A stretch of 64,000 bases of DNA from Pontibacillus halophilus JSM 076056 = DSM 19796 (GCF_000425205.1 NZ_AULI01000006.1:124001-188000), one strand, 5' to 3'; shown: positions 20,151 through 28,294, numbered from the stretch's first letter. Program-made: numbers and translations. The notes: a model not told the origin generated them from the letters alone.

Positions 20151-20185
20151 GAAAACGAAGCATCTCAAAGAGGGGAGATGCTTCG
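20151..20185 (-). terminator. Terminator after the 59-codon gene
   Basis: A perfect 11-bp stem (CGAAGCATCTC) with a seven- or eight-base loop, then TTTT on the minus strand. It separates the small gene from secA and gives independent support that 20227-20406 is a transcribed unit. Confidence 0.85.
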
Positions 20186-20226
20186 TTTCGAGGGAAACAT
20201 GAGGGATGAAGAGGAAGTGTGAAGCG

Positions 20227-20406
20227 CTATTTCGAGGAGATGGAATAAGGGGTGCTTTGATGCTCTAAAACCGTCTGTCGATGGCGTAAATCGAACAGAT
20301 GTCGGTTCGTCGATGCTACCATTTGAATGAGCTGACTTAGCGTCTCTTCTTGTTGGCGAACAAGACATTTTAGCTCTTGCAACTCTGAACATAAGTTCGT
20401 AGACAT
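20227..20406 (-). CDS. Small uncharacterised 59-residue protein between hpf and secA
   Basis: I do not recognise this protein. It starts at ATG 20406 after an unusually strong ribosome site (AAGGAGGAGG, six bases or fewer away) and ends at TAG 20227. The first 50 residues are mostly polar and helix-prone (Gln, Glu, Leu rich, two Cys at positions 6 and 14), consistent with a short coiled coil. The C-terminal ten residues are Ser/Pro/Tyr rich. It has its own terminator. A longer overlapping reading frame (20165-20539) exists in another frame but has no ribosome site and poor composition, so I prefer this one. It could be a small regulatory or structural protein. No function is proposed. Confidence 0.65.
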   Translation of the reverse strand: MSTNLCSELQELKCLVRQQEETLSQLIQMVASTNRHLFDLRHRQTVLEHQSTPYSISSK

Positions 20407-20562
20407 AATCCTCCTCCTTCAGTGCTTTAGTTATACCATTTTGGAAACATGTTGAAAAATGTTGATATTTGAAAAATGAGTGCGTAATGACGACGTATAT
20501 TATAGATTTCCTAACCAAAAGTATAAAAATAGTGAACAATAGACCAATAATCGTACAAATAT

Positions 20563-20589
20563 AAAAAGGGCCTCCATTATTGGAGACCC
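20563..20589 (-). terminator. Terminator after hpf
   Basis: A stem of GGGTCTCCA with TGGAGGCCC around ATAA, followed on the minus strand by TTTTTATA. Confidence 0.85.
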
Positions 20590-20609
20590 TTCTAATTTCT
20601 ACAACCTAA

Positions 20610-21170
20610 TTAATTCGGCTCGATTAGTCCGTATTTACCATCGCGTCTACGATATACGACGCTTGTGCTACCTGTATCAACATTATTGAAGACGAAGAAG
20701 CTATGTCCAAGCATGTCCATTTGTAATACAGCCTCTTCGGAATCCATTGGTTTCAAATCAAAGCGCTTATTGCGCACAATTTCAACTGCTTCATCATCGT
20801 AAACACCTACAGCGGATTTCTGTGCCTCCTGCTCAAGTTCTGCGAACACATATTTCGGAGACGTACCCTCCTGACGGAACTTACGATTTACTTTGGTTTT
20901 GTGTTTTCGGATTTGACGTTCCAGCTTATCTACCACAAGGTCAATAGCCGCATATAGGTCCACATGCTGTTCCTCAGCACGTAATAGTAAGTTAGGCATT
21001 GGAATGGTAACCTCAATTTGCTGCTCGTCATTATAGACACTCAAATTAACATGTACATCAGATGCTGGATCTTGATCAAAGTAACGTGTTAGTTTGCCAA
21101 TCTTCTTCTCCACGTAATCTTTAATAGCTCCAGTCACTTCGATATTTTCGCCTCGAATGTTGTATTTCAT
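20610..21170 (-). CDS. hpf: Long-form ribosome hibernation promoting factor
   Basis: Long HPF binds the decoding centre of idle 70S ribosomes and dimerises them into inactive 100S particles in stationary phase or stress. The 186-residue protein begins with the S30AE domain (1-100, MKYNIRGENIEVTGAI), then a linker, then the C-terminal dimerisation domain (about 128-186, with KRFDLKPMDSEEAVLQM and DGKYGLIEPN). This two-domain length defines the long form, as B. subtilis YvyD/HPF. The start ATG follows AAAGGAGG. The 286 bases upstream (21171-21456) hold its promoter region, with a TAGAAT -10-like element, but I cannot assign a sigma factor. Confidence 0.95.
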   Translation of the reverse strand: MKYNIRGENIEVTGAIKDYVEKKIGKLTRYFDQDPASDVHVNLSVYNDEQQIEVTIPMPNLLLRAEEQHVDLYAAIDLVVDKLERQIRKHKTKVNRKFRQEGTSPKYVFAELEQEAQKSAVGVYDDEAVEIVRNKRFDLKPMDSEEAVLQMDMLGHSFFVFNNVDTGSTSVVYRRRDGKYGLIEPN

Positions 21171-21440
21171 ATGAAGTGTCCTCCTTTTAATCCTACTGTA
21201 CCCCTATTCTAACACAGATTTCTGAAAATTGTTTACTTTTCGTTAAATAGTTAAAGATCTCGTTAAAATAGGTAGATAGGATGGTTTGGTAAGATGATTT
21301 CCTCTTATAACAGGGATTTAAACCCCTTCTATAACTTTGTAATACTACTGAAATCATCTTGTATTCTTACTATACCCTGAATTCACACCACATTTGGAAG
21401 TAATTGTGAAGATTACGTGAATAATTTCACATAAGCACAT

Positions 21441-21475
21441 AAAAAAGAGTGGCGAGTTAAAAGAGCGTACGCCAC
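21441..21475 (-). terminator. Terminator overlapping the end of the M15 peptidase gene
   Basis: GTGGCG pairs with CGCCAC across a 15-base loop that contains the stop codon, followed on the minus strand by TTTTTT. Confidence 0.6.
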
Positions 21476-22827
21476 GTACTTGGACCAACGATTCCATCAG
21501 CCGTTAATCCCTTTCGTCTTTGGTAAGCTTTCACAGCTGCAGCTGTTGAAGGTCCATAAATTCCATCAACGGGCTTTGCCCCTACTGCTCTCTGTATCGC
21601 TTTTATGCTACTTTGCCCCATTTGATCTCTCATATATGGTGTAGTTACTCTAAATAACTTGTTCGGATACCTAATAATAGACGTTTGATTTTTTCTTTGT
21701 GCGATAACTTGATCCAATTTTCTTTCTGTATTTGGGCCATATATCCCGTCTACTTGAAGACCGTGTGTTCGTTGGAAGGATTCTACAACTTGTTCCGTTG
21801 ACGGCCCAAAGTTTCCATCAACCGTTATGCGATAACCTGCCATCTTGAACTTCTGTTGCATTTCCTTTACATCATCGCCTTTCTCTCCTCTTTCCAGTAA
21901 CCCATCGCGTTTGCTTTCAAGAGCAAGATTCAGTATCTCCCGAGTATTGGGCCCCACTATACCGTCGACGGTTAATCCTTTGTCTTGTTGAAATTCTTTA
22001 ACAGCCTCCTCTGTGTTGGGTCCGAAATCACCATCTACCTGCAAGCGATATCCAAGCTCGTTTAAATCTTTTTGGAGAATTTCGACCAACTCGCCTTCTG
22101 CTCCTCTTTGCAACAAGTCTGAGTTCATTTCTGACAGCATACTTGTAAGTGCTTCCCGTGTATTTCGACCGACAATTCCATCTACCTTTAATCCTTGACT
22201 CTGCTGGAAGTCACGGACGGCACGCTCCGTATCGGGACCAAAATCGCCATCAACAGTTAAGTTATAGCCAAGTTTGTTCAACTGTTGTTGTAACGTTTCC
22301 ACGAACGTTCCACTATCTCCTCGTTGCAACAAATCAGACCTCCCCACATCTCCCGACATAGGTGGTCGCTTCCCATTCAGAAGATCTCGAATCGATAATC
22401 CGAATGTGTATTCAAAGTGTGGGAAATCACGAAAGCTTACCCAATCGCCTCCCCATTTAAACCCTAATTTCTTAGCTTCAATAACCACTTCATCCCAGTC
22501 ACTTAGCCCATCCCCATCACCGTCTATCCTCGTATCCCAGACGACTTTACGACCATCTTTCGTATAGAGAGCAAAGTCTATGGCTAATCCATAATTATGG
22601 TAGCTCTGTCCTGGACGAGCATTGGTCACGATGGAGCCTGGTGTTGTTCGACCTTGATTGTACAGTCTTTGCTGTTCTGCGAAACTACGATATCCATCCG
22701 TTATTAAGATTTGGACACCCCGGTTATAGGCATTTTCAATCAACTGGGTGGCCTTTCCCTTTACAACTGGGTGTAACCCATTTAAACCTCGTGAATTCTT
22801 AGACAGCACTTCTTCTAACGTAAACAT
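21457..22827 (-). CDS. Endolysin-like M15 (VanY/CwlK-type) peptidase with four peptidoglycan-binding repeats
   Basis: A 456-residue cell-wall enzyme. The N-terminal Peptidase_M15_4 domain (about 10-145) shows the zinc ligands in SYHNYGLAID and DFPHFEY, typical of L-alanyl-D-glutamate endopeptidases. A DGDGDGLSDWDE loop between them resembles a calcium-binding loop, as in other members. Four PG_binding_1 repeats follow (about 165-225, 235-300, 305-365, 385-455), each with the VDGxxGPxT signature. The start ATG 22827 lies six bases after AGGGGG. No signal peptide is visible at this start, as in phage endolysins or spore-associated lysins, which leave the cell by holin or mother-cell lysis. No holin or phage gene is nearby. 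The 25 in-frame residues upstream do not look like a signal peptide either. Confidence 0.85.
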   Translation of the reverse strand: MFTLEEVLSKNSRGLNGLHPVVKGKATQLIENAYNRGVQILITDGYRSFAEQQRLYNQGRTTPGSIVTNARPGQSYHNYGLAIDFALYTKDGRKVVWDTRIDGDGDGLSDWDEVVIEAKKLGFKWGGDWVSFRDFPHFEYTFGLSIRDLLNGKRPPMSGDVGRSDLLQRGDSGTFVETLQQQLNKLGYNLTVDGDFGPDTERAVRDFQQSQGLKVDGIVGRNTREALTSMLSEMNSDLLQRGAEGELVEILQKDLNELGYRLQVDGDFGPNTEEAVKEFQQDKGLTVDGIVGPNTREILNLALESKRDGLLERGEKGDDVKEMQQKFKMAGYRITVDGNFGPSTEQVVESFQRTHGLQVDGIYGPNTERKLDQVIAQRKNQTSIIRYPNKLFRVTTPYMRDQMGQSSIKAIQRAVGAKPVDGIYGPSTAAAVKAYQRRKGLTADGIVGPSTWRTLF

Positions 22828-22910
22828 AGAAAGCCCCCTGACTTTTGATATAGATGAAGGTAACTCTATATAGTACGTAGGACATAGATGCTTTGACTGC
22901 ACGAATAACC

Positions 22911-22946
22911 AAAAAAAAGAAGTCGATGGTTTCCATCAACTTCTTT
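22911..22946 (-). terminator. Terminator after the small membrane protein gene
   Basis: A 13-bp stem (AAGAAGTTGATGG with CCATCGACTTCTT, one G-U) around AAA, then an eight-base T run on the minus strand. It begins at the stop codon of the small gene. Confidence 0.88.
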
Positions 22947-23107
22947 TACTCTTCTTCTGTATTTAGGTTAATCGTAACCGTTTGCTGATGAGTCTTTTCA
23001 GAAGGTACGACCACATCTGCTTTAATTAAAACAGGTGTTAGCGCTACAAGACTCACAATAATCACAAGAAAAAACCCAACTACAAATCTCGTGAACTGAT
23101 GTTTCAT
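22946..23107 (-). CDS. Small single-pass membrane or secreted protein, unknown function
   Basis: A 53-residue protein that I cannot name. Residues 1-8 are basic, residues 9-28 form one hydrophobic helix (FVVGFFLVIIVSLVALTPVL), and the short outside tail is Thr/Val rich and ends in acidic residues. It could be a cleaved secreted peptide or a membrane microprotein. The start ATG 23107 follows AAAGGAAG at nine bases, and a strong terminator follows the stop, which supports a real gene. The longer in-frame start at 23137 would add ten residues without a ribosome site. Confidence 0.65.
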   Translation of the reverse strand: MKHQFTRFVVGFFLVIIVSLVALTPVLIKADVVVPSEKTHQQTVTINLNTEEE

Positions 23108-23330
23108 GCTTAAAGTCTTCCTTTCTATCACATACATTTTACAGAAAATTTCGAGCGATGCAATACTTTTTATCTATATGTAACGGATTTCGTTTATTTA
23201 TCGGTTTTGAATGATATGGAAACGCCTTTAATTGGAATGTTATAAGGGGGCTAATCAGGAAAGATATAGGATCAGACACAATGCTACACGGGTGAATGGA
23301 ACTTAATTTATTTCTTCAGCCTTCATGAAA

Positions 23331-23359
23331 AGAAGTCTAACCAGCTTGGTTAGACTTCT
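23331..23359 (-). terminator. Terminator at the end of the methyltransferase gene
   Basis: A perfect 12-bp stem (AGAAGTCTAACC) around AAGCT, then TTTTC on the minus strand. The 220 bases to its left (23108-23330) hold no gene that I can support. Confidence 0.85.
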
Positions 23360-24363
23360 AATGGGACGTCTGTCTGTTGGGGAGTTAGCCAGTAGGAATA
23401 CCAACCACCCTCTCTCACAATTGGTTGAAACTTTGAAATGGTTAACCCAACTTCATGAGCCATTTCTTGTATCCCTTCTACAGTAGGAAGAGGATGCAAG
23501 TTTGAGTGGGCAGTAAAGAACCCATTAAATACTTTCGGGAACGCCATGGATTGGTCTATGTCATTGATTGGAGTAATCACGGATATCTTCCCGTCTTTCG
23601 AGATCCATTTAGATATATGACGTAACAATTGTTGCCTGGAAGTTAAGTCTAGATAATGAAAGATGTTATGAATTAAGACTAGGTCCACTTCTCCGGTAGA
23701 TGGATGCCAAGTGGATGCATCGCCTACTTCAAACTGAATATTCGAGTACTCTTTCGACAATTGTCTAGCATAGGCAACAACATCCTCGTTTAAATCTACC
23801 CCTACCATGTCTACAGTTGGGAACGTTTCTGTGAGCTTTCTTAAATATCCTCCATATCCGCATCCTAAATCAACGACAGTCTGCGTGTTCTCTTCTTGAA
23901 CAATCCGTTTAATTCGCTTGATCGCAAAGTTCTCAAGTAAGGAGGACGTCTCGGCCACAACTGAACCAAACCGGTCATGATTAAACACTGCACGTTCATT
24001 TGAGGTCATGTACGTTGGATAGGAGAGCAGCGTCGGAATATGTAATTCCATGACTTCTTTCAATAGCGCGCCAATGCCCGCTCCTTCACTAGATAGGAAC
24101 TCCCCACAGTTTTTCTTTGAGGTACGGTAGCGGTTGCCTGTTCTCTTCCTTAAGTGATGTACAACAGCTCCAATTTGTACCCAGCAGTCAAGGAGTTCTT
24201 CAGACAATCCCGTTTCGTCCACAACTTCTCTTACAGTTTTCGGCTTCTCGAACATCCGAAATAAGTTCAATTCATTCCCGACGTACGCATGCCATGTAGA
24301 CAGGAAAGATTCGTTCTTCTTCATCCATCCTCTTGCTTTTAAGGCTTTTTGCCACTCTTTCAT
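23350..24363 (-). CDS. Class I SAM-dependent methyltransferase with N-terminal winged-helix-like domain
   Basis: The 337-residue protein has an N-terminal helical domain (about 1-90) like the dimerisation or winged-helix part of O-methyltransferases (TVREVVDETGLSEELL). A Rossmann methyltransferase follows, with motif I VVDLGCGYGGYL and motif II GVDLNEDVV. The acceptor is unknown. This two-domain shape is common in small-molecule O-methyltransferases. It starts four bases after the stop of the flavin monooxygenase gene, with AGGAG overlapping that stop, so the two are translationally linked. Together they look like a hydroxylate-then-methylate pair acting on an aromatic or quinone-like compound. 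That is inference, and no other biosynthetic gene adjoins them. Confidence 0.85.
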   Translation of the reverse strand: MKEWQKALKARGWMKKNESFLSTWHAYVGNELNLFRMFEKPKTVREVVDETGLSEELLDCWVQIGAVVHHLRKRTGNRYRTSKKNCGEFLSSEGAGIGALLKEVMELHIPTLLSYPTYMTSNERAVFNHDRFGSVVAETSSLLENFAIKRIKRIVQEENTQTVVDLGCGYGGYLRKLTETFPTVDMVGVDLNEDVVAYARQLSKEYSNIQFEVGDASTWHPSTGEVDLVLIHNIFHYLDLTSRQQLLRHISKWISKDGKISVITPINDIDQSMAFPKVFNGFFTAHSNLHPLPTVEGIQEMAHEVGLTISKFQPIVREGGWYSYWLTPQQTDVPLEV

Positions 24364-24367
24364 TCTG

Positions 24368-25690
24368 TTACTCCTCTCGTTCCCATGGGTAATCTTCTGA
24401 ACGTTGAAAGAAATACTCCATTTGTTTATCCTTCGCACGACCAGACGAACGTTTCGGCATCAGTCCGATTTGAACGAATCGGTCGATTGCATTCTCATCC
24501 CAACGACCAAGCCCAGAAATATTAAGCATTTGCTTCACGTGAAGTTTTGAGTCTTGCTCAATCCGTTCAATGCTTTTCATTCGAATCCTCCGAAAGAAGC
24601 GATAAGGAAACGAATAAGCCAACGCCGACAGATGACTAAGGTTTAAGAGAAATTGTGCTCTAGGACGACGAACTTGTTCATACCACTGTAAACAGTCGTT
24701 GTCGAACTTATGATTCCGCTTCATCCAACCAAGTAGCTCTCCTAACACATCAGCATCTTGAATCGCCAAATTCATTCCTTCTCCTGCCATAGGATGAACC
24801 GCATGCGCGGCGTCTCCAATTAAAGCCATATTGCCTGATACGTATTTGGACACGTGATACATATTCGGAATCATAAGCTGTATTCGCTTCCAATCTTCTA
24901 GTTCAAGAACATGATCCTGAAGTTCAGGGCATAGTTCTGCATAAGAGTTGTGAAATAACTCGATTCCTTCTTTTTTCATTTCTTTATAGGCTCCCGCTTT
25001 AATTAGGAACACTGTCCGTATTTGGTCATTTGGTAGAGGGAATAATCCAAGAAAACGATGATTCGTCGTAACAATCTTCCCATCTATGAAATCTTCTGGC
25101 CTTGAGAAAGTGACCGTTAAGAAATGATGGTTATAGGTTCTGTTTTTAACAGATAACCCCATAGCTTGACGGGTTGGAGATGTTCTTCCTTCTGCCCCAA
25201 CATAAAAGGAGGCATGGATGTGATAGTCCCTATCTTCTCTTGAGTGTCGGACAATGGCTTTATCACCTTCAAACCCTCTAAAACGAGCAGGCTGGATATA
25301 TGTAAAGTAGGATTTGTATTCGTTCGCTTTGTGGAGTAGGATGCTTTTCAATTTCTCATGTGGAATCATTAGTGCATAGTTGTATGGGGATTGTAATAAA
25401 GAATAGTCCATGTTTGATTGACCGATTGTTTTAGGGGACGTATTAACTTGTCTTTCTAATTCAATGAACTGAAGCTGGTCAAGGGCATGACCAGATGGAA
25501 GAACCTCTTGAAGTACTCCTAAATCGTCTAAGATTGCTAATGTCTTAGGCTGAAGTAGTTCGCCTTTATAGGAGGGAGACTCCGCTTTTAATTGCTCCAC
25601 CACTGTCGTATGTACGCCTTGACTAGCAAGTTTGACAGCAAGTGCCAGACCTCCAACACCTCCGCCATTCACTAATACCTCCGTCTTCAT
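24368..25690 (-). CDS. FAD-dependent monooxygenase (UbiH/PHBH-like)
   Basis: A group A flavoprotein hydroxylase of 440 residues. The N-terminal dinucleotide-binding motif is VNGGGVGGLALA, with the acidic residue for ribose binding at VVEQ. The second FAD motif is GNMALIGDAAHAVHPMAGEGMN split over residues of about 285-306, and the DG-type motif reads GAEGRTSPTR, with Glu in place of the usual Asp. Such enzymes use NAD(P)H and O2 to hydroxylate aromatic rings or quinone precursors. It is the first gene of a two-gene unit with the methyltransferase and is divergent from the GNAT gene. The substrate cannot be read from sequence. Confidence 0.87.
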   Translation of the reverse strand: MKTEVLVNGGGVGGLALAVKLASQGVHTTVVEQLKAESPSYKGELLQPKTLAILDDLGVLQEVLPSGHALDQLQFIELERQVNTSPKTIGQSNMDYSLLQSPYNYALMIPHEKLKSILLHKANEYKSYFTYIQPARFRGFEGDKAIVRHSREDRDYHIHASFYVGAEGRTSPTRQAMGLSVKNRTYNHHFLTVTFSRPEDFIDGKIVTTNHRFLGLFPLPNDQIRTVFLIKAGAYKEMKKEGIELFHNSYAELCPELQDHVLELEDWKRIQLMIPNMYHVSKYVSGNMALIGDAAHAVHPMAGEGMNLAIQDADVLGELLGWMKRNHKFDNDCLQWYEQVRRPRAQFLLNLSHLSALAYSFPYRFFRRIRMKSIERIEQDSKLHVKQMLNISGLGRWDENAIDRFVQIGLMPKRSSGRAKDKQMEYFFQRSEDYPWEREE

Positions 25691-25771
25691 TCACAACACC
25701 CCTACCTGCTTCTTCACTGTAAAACTATTCCACCCATCAGGAAAATATAAACATTTCACTAGCCTTCTCTA

Positions 25772-25785
25772 CTAGCATTTGCTAG
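25772..25785. promoter_or_regulatory. Palindrome in the divergent promoter region
   Basis: CTAGCA-TT-TGCTAG is a perfect inverted repeat in the 130-base gap between the monooxygenase and GNAT genes. It overlaps a TAGAAT -10-like hexamer (25783-25788) for the rightward gene. It could be an operator. No matching regulator is identified. Confidence 0.3.
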
Positions 25786-25820
25786 AATGGTCGATAAACT
25801 TAGTTTAGGGGAGGGTCTCC

Positions 25821-26369
25821 GTGTTTACCTATAAGGTCTCAAATGAAGTATCTCTTCGACTTCTTGAAGAACAAGATGCTGAAGAGTTGTTTCAACTTAC
25901 CGATCACTCTAGAGCACATTTAATGGAATGGCTTCCATGGCTCGATGCAATTCGCGCACCCAGTGATTCTCTCTCCTTTATTGAACAAGCGCGTAAGAAG
26001 TTCGAGAATAATGAGGGGATGGATGTGGGGATCATCTATCATGGACAAATCGTAGGGATTGTTGGATTTCATTACTTTGATTACACCAACCGTAAGACAA
26101 GCATCGGTTATTGGCTAGGTGAACCCTTCCAAGGCAAGGGCATTATGACAGACACTTGTCGGGCCATGATAGAATACGCGTTTATAACGCTCGACATGAA
26201 TCGCATTGAAATCCGATGTGCGACACAGAATGAAAGAAGTAATGCAATTCCTAAGCGTCTAGGTTTCAATTACGAAGGAACTGCGAGACAATCTGAATGG
26301 CTCTATGATCACTACGTCGACCACGACTTCTATGGCTTACTAAAAAGCGAGTGGGAAACGATAACGTGA
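25821..26369 (+). CDS. RimJ/RimL-type GNAT N-acetyltransferase
   Basis: A 182-residue GNAT enzyme that transfers an acetyl group from acetyl-CoA. It fits the RimL-like family that acetylates protein N-termini or small amines: residues 8-30 start the fold (VSLRLLEEQDAEELFQL), and the acetyl-CoA site GYWLGEPFQGKGIMT is seen near 95-110, followed by NRIEIRCATQNERSNAIPKRLGF. The start is a GTG at 25821 after GGGGAGGG. The substrate is unknown. B. subtilis YdaF/YjcK-type enzymes are similar. It lies 13 bases before a small DUF542-like gene and probably shares its transcript. Confidence 0.9.
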   Translation: MFTYKVSNEVSLRLLEEQDAEELFQLTDHSRAHLMEWLPWLDAIRAPSDSLSFIEQARKKFENNEGMDVGIIYHGQIVGIVGFHYFDYTNRKTSIGYWLGEPFQGKGIMTDTCRAMIEYAFITLDMNRIEIRCATQNERSNAIPKRLGFNYEGTARQSEWLYDHYVDHDFYGLLKSEWETIT

Positions 26370-26382
26370 AAGGAGAATGCAT

Positions 26383-26598
26383 ATGATTTCGGAGCAATCC
26401 ACCCCAGCACAAATCGTAGACCGTTATCCTTCAACAAAGTCTATCCTTCTGCATTATGAAGTAGACGATTCAAGTTCCCTCCCCTTGCATGAACTCGTGT
26501 CAAACCGAACAGGAAAACTGGAACGACTGTTATCCCAGTTGGAACGAGCAGCAGACCTCGATTCTCCAAGGTGTGTCCCCAAAGGATATGAAACGTAA
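26383..26598 (+). CDS. Small protein with a DUF542-like (ScdA/RIC N-terminal) fold lacking cysteines
   Basis: The 71-residue protein starts at ATG 26383, seven bases after AAAGGAG. An ATG two codons earlier is too close to the site. The N-terminal part, AQIVDRYPSTKSILLHYEVD, resembles the start of the DUF542 domain found before hemerythrin domains in iron-sulfur repair proteins. The Cys pair normally following that stretch is absent, and the remainder (LPLHELVSNRTGKLERLLSQL) is helical. With no metal ligands it cannot do the canonical job. Several Bacillaceae have similar short proteins of unknown role. The assignment is tentative. Confidence 0.6.
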   Translation: MISEQSTPAQIVDRYPSTKSILLHYEVDDSSSLPLHELVSNRTGKLERLLSQLERAADLDSPRCVPKGYET

Positions 26599-26600
26599 CG

Positions 26601-26637
26601 AACAACAACCGCTTAGTTATACTAAGCGGTTGTTGTT
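26601..26637. terminator. Bidirectional terminator
   Basis: A 16-bp perfect stem (AACAACAACCGCTTAG) around TTATA lies between convergent genes. The T-rich side serves the plus-strand genes best. Confidence 0.8.
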
Positions 26638-26643
26638 CTTCTC

Positions 26644-28221
26644 TTACTGGGATGTAACTCCTTTTTCCTTCTGCCTGAGTTCAATTCGACGAATCTTCCC
26701 AGATGTCGTTTTCGGTAGTTCTTCTAGAAACTCAATTTTCCGAGGGTATTTGTAAGGCGCAGTTAGCTCTTTCACATGGTTTTGCAGGTCTTCAATTAAC
26801 GCATCCGACGGTTGCTCTTCTGGTTGAAGGACGACAAATGCTTTGACAACATTCCCTCTAATTTCATCGGGACTTGCAACAACCGCACATTCTTGCACAG
26901 CAGAATGTTTTACGAGCGCATCTTCAACTTCAAATGGACCAATGGTGTAGCCAGAACTAATAATAATGTCATCCCTCCGCCCCTCAAACCAGTAATACCC
27001 ATCCTCATCTTTTTTGGCTTGGTCTCCGGTAACATAGTAATCACCTCGTCGAGACATTTGGGTGCGTTCAGGATCTTTATAGTATTCTTTAAACAAGGCA
27101 GGTGTTTCAAGATGGACAGCAATATCCCCAACTTGTCCAACGCCTAGCGGAACCCCTTCTTCATCAATTAGTTCAACACGGTTTCCAGGCGTCGGCTTGC
27201 CCATGGAGCCCGGCTTCACTTCCATCCCTTTTAATACTCCGACGAGAAGGGTATTCTCAGTCTGACCATATCCATCTCGTACGGTAATGTTAAATTGGCG
27301 CTTAAATGTGTCAATTACTTCACGATTAAGAGGTTCTCCGGCTGAGACCGCACTGTGCATATGGGATAAATCATACTGATCCAAATTACGTTCTTTCGCC
27401 ATAAGACGGTATTCGGTTGGCGTACAACACAAGACGTTCATTTCATGACGCTGAAGCAGTTCTAAGTATTTAGAGCTTGAGAATTTCCCCTGATAAATAA
27501 ATCCAGTAGCACCAGAACCGAGCACTGAAAGAAACGGACTCCAAATCCACTTCTGCCACCCTGGACCAGCCGTTGCCCATACACGGTCTTTCTCTTTAAT
27601 ATCTAACCAGTGAGAGGCTGCTGTTCTTAAGTGAGCGTACCCCCAGCCATGTGTATGAACGACCCCTTTCGGTAATCCAGTCGTACCAGACGTGTACGAG
27701 ATAAATGCAAGATCGTCAGACGAAGTGTCTGCCATGTCTAATTGTTCCGAGGAAACATTCATTAGATCATCTAACGATTTCCACCCCGAAACGTGATTCC
27801 CAATTACAAACGGAAGCACGCCATCCAAATTAACATCTTGAAATTGGTCTACACATGGATACGAACTTACAACTGCTTGCACCTCGCCATGTTGAATGCG
27901 GTACTGTAAGTCTTTCGCTTTTAACATCTCGGAACTTGGGATGACGACAAACCCTGCTTTTAATGCACCAAGGTACACTTCGTAAGCTTCAATAGACCTT
28001 GGAATCATAACAAGGACTTTATCTCCCTTCTTTAGCCCTTGTGAATAGAAAGCGTTTCCAATTCGGTTCGCAGATCGGATTAACTTATTGTACGTAATCT
28101 CCCTTGAATTACCTTGGTCGTCCTCCCATTTCAATGCTACATGTTCAGGATCTTTGGCATACACCTCAACCTCTGATACCACATTGTAACTAGGAGGGGC
28201 AATTAGCTCGCTTCGTTCCAC
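26644..28221 (-). CDS. Acyl-CoA synthetase of the medium-chain/acetyl-CoA synthetase type
   Basis: This 525-residue member of the ANL family activates a carboxylic acid as acyl-AMP and then acyl-CoA. The AMP-binding P-loop YTSGTTGLPKGV, the A5 motif GYGQTEN, the A7 motif YYVTGD, the A8 hinge GRRDDIIISSGY and the catalytic Lys in PKTTSGKIRR are all present. The overall pattern resembles MACS-type enzymes such as Bacillus MbcS (branched or medium-chain acids) more than long-chain FadD. The start is GTG 28221 after AAAGGGG. It stands alone, with a promoter region of about 70 bases. The preferred acid cannot be read from the sequence. Confidence 0.88.
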   Translation of the reverse strand: MERSELIAPPSYNVVSEVEVYAKDPEHVALKWEDDQGNSREITYNKLIRSANRIGNAFYSQGLKKGDKVLVMIPRSIEAYEVYLGALKAGFVVIPSSEMLKAKDLQYRIQHGEVQAVVSSYPCVDQFQDVNLDGVLPFVIGNHVSGWKSLDDLMNVSSEQLDMADTSSDDLAFISYTSGTTGLPKGVVHTHGWGYAHLRTAASHWLDIKEKDRVWATAGPGWQKWIWSPFLSVLGSGATGFIYQGKFSSSKYLELLQRHEMNVLCCTPTEYRLMAKERNLDQYDLSHMHSAVSAGEPLNREVIDTFKRQFNITVRDGYGQTENTLLVGVLKGMEVKPGSMGKPTPGNRVELIDEEGVPLGVGQVGDIAVHLETPALFKEYYKDPERTQMSRRGDYYVTGDQAKKDEDGYYWFEGRRDDIIISSGYTIGPFEVEDALVKHSAVQECAVVASPDEIRGNVVKAFVVLQPEEQPSDALIEDLQNHVKELTAPYKYPRKIEFLEELPKTTSGKIRRIELRQKEKGVTSQ

Positions 28222-28294
28222 GTGAACACCCCTTTACTGTATAAAGTTAGCTTTCGATGCTTATTATAACACAATATTCTGACACCTTAACCCT

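Noticed and set aside
20165-20539. Minus-strand open frame of 124 codons between secA and hpf
   Set aside because: It has no ribosome site, begins in promoter-like AT-rich sequence, and overlaps the better supported 59-codon gene in another frame.
21171-21456. Sigma-B or sigma-H promoter for hpf
   Set aside because: Stress-sigma control is known for B. subtilis hpf, but neither GTTTAA-N13-GGGTAT nor the sigma-H pattern is clear here.
26489-26755. Plus-strand frame of 88 codons running across the terminator after the DUF542-like gene
   Set aside because: It overlaps a better supported gene and reads through a strong hairpin.
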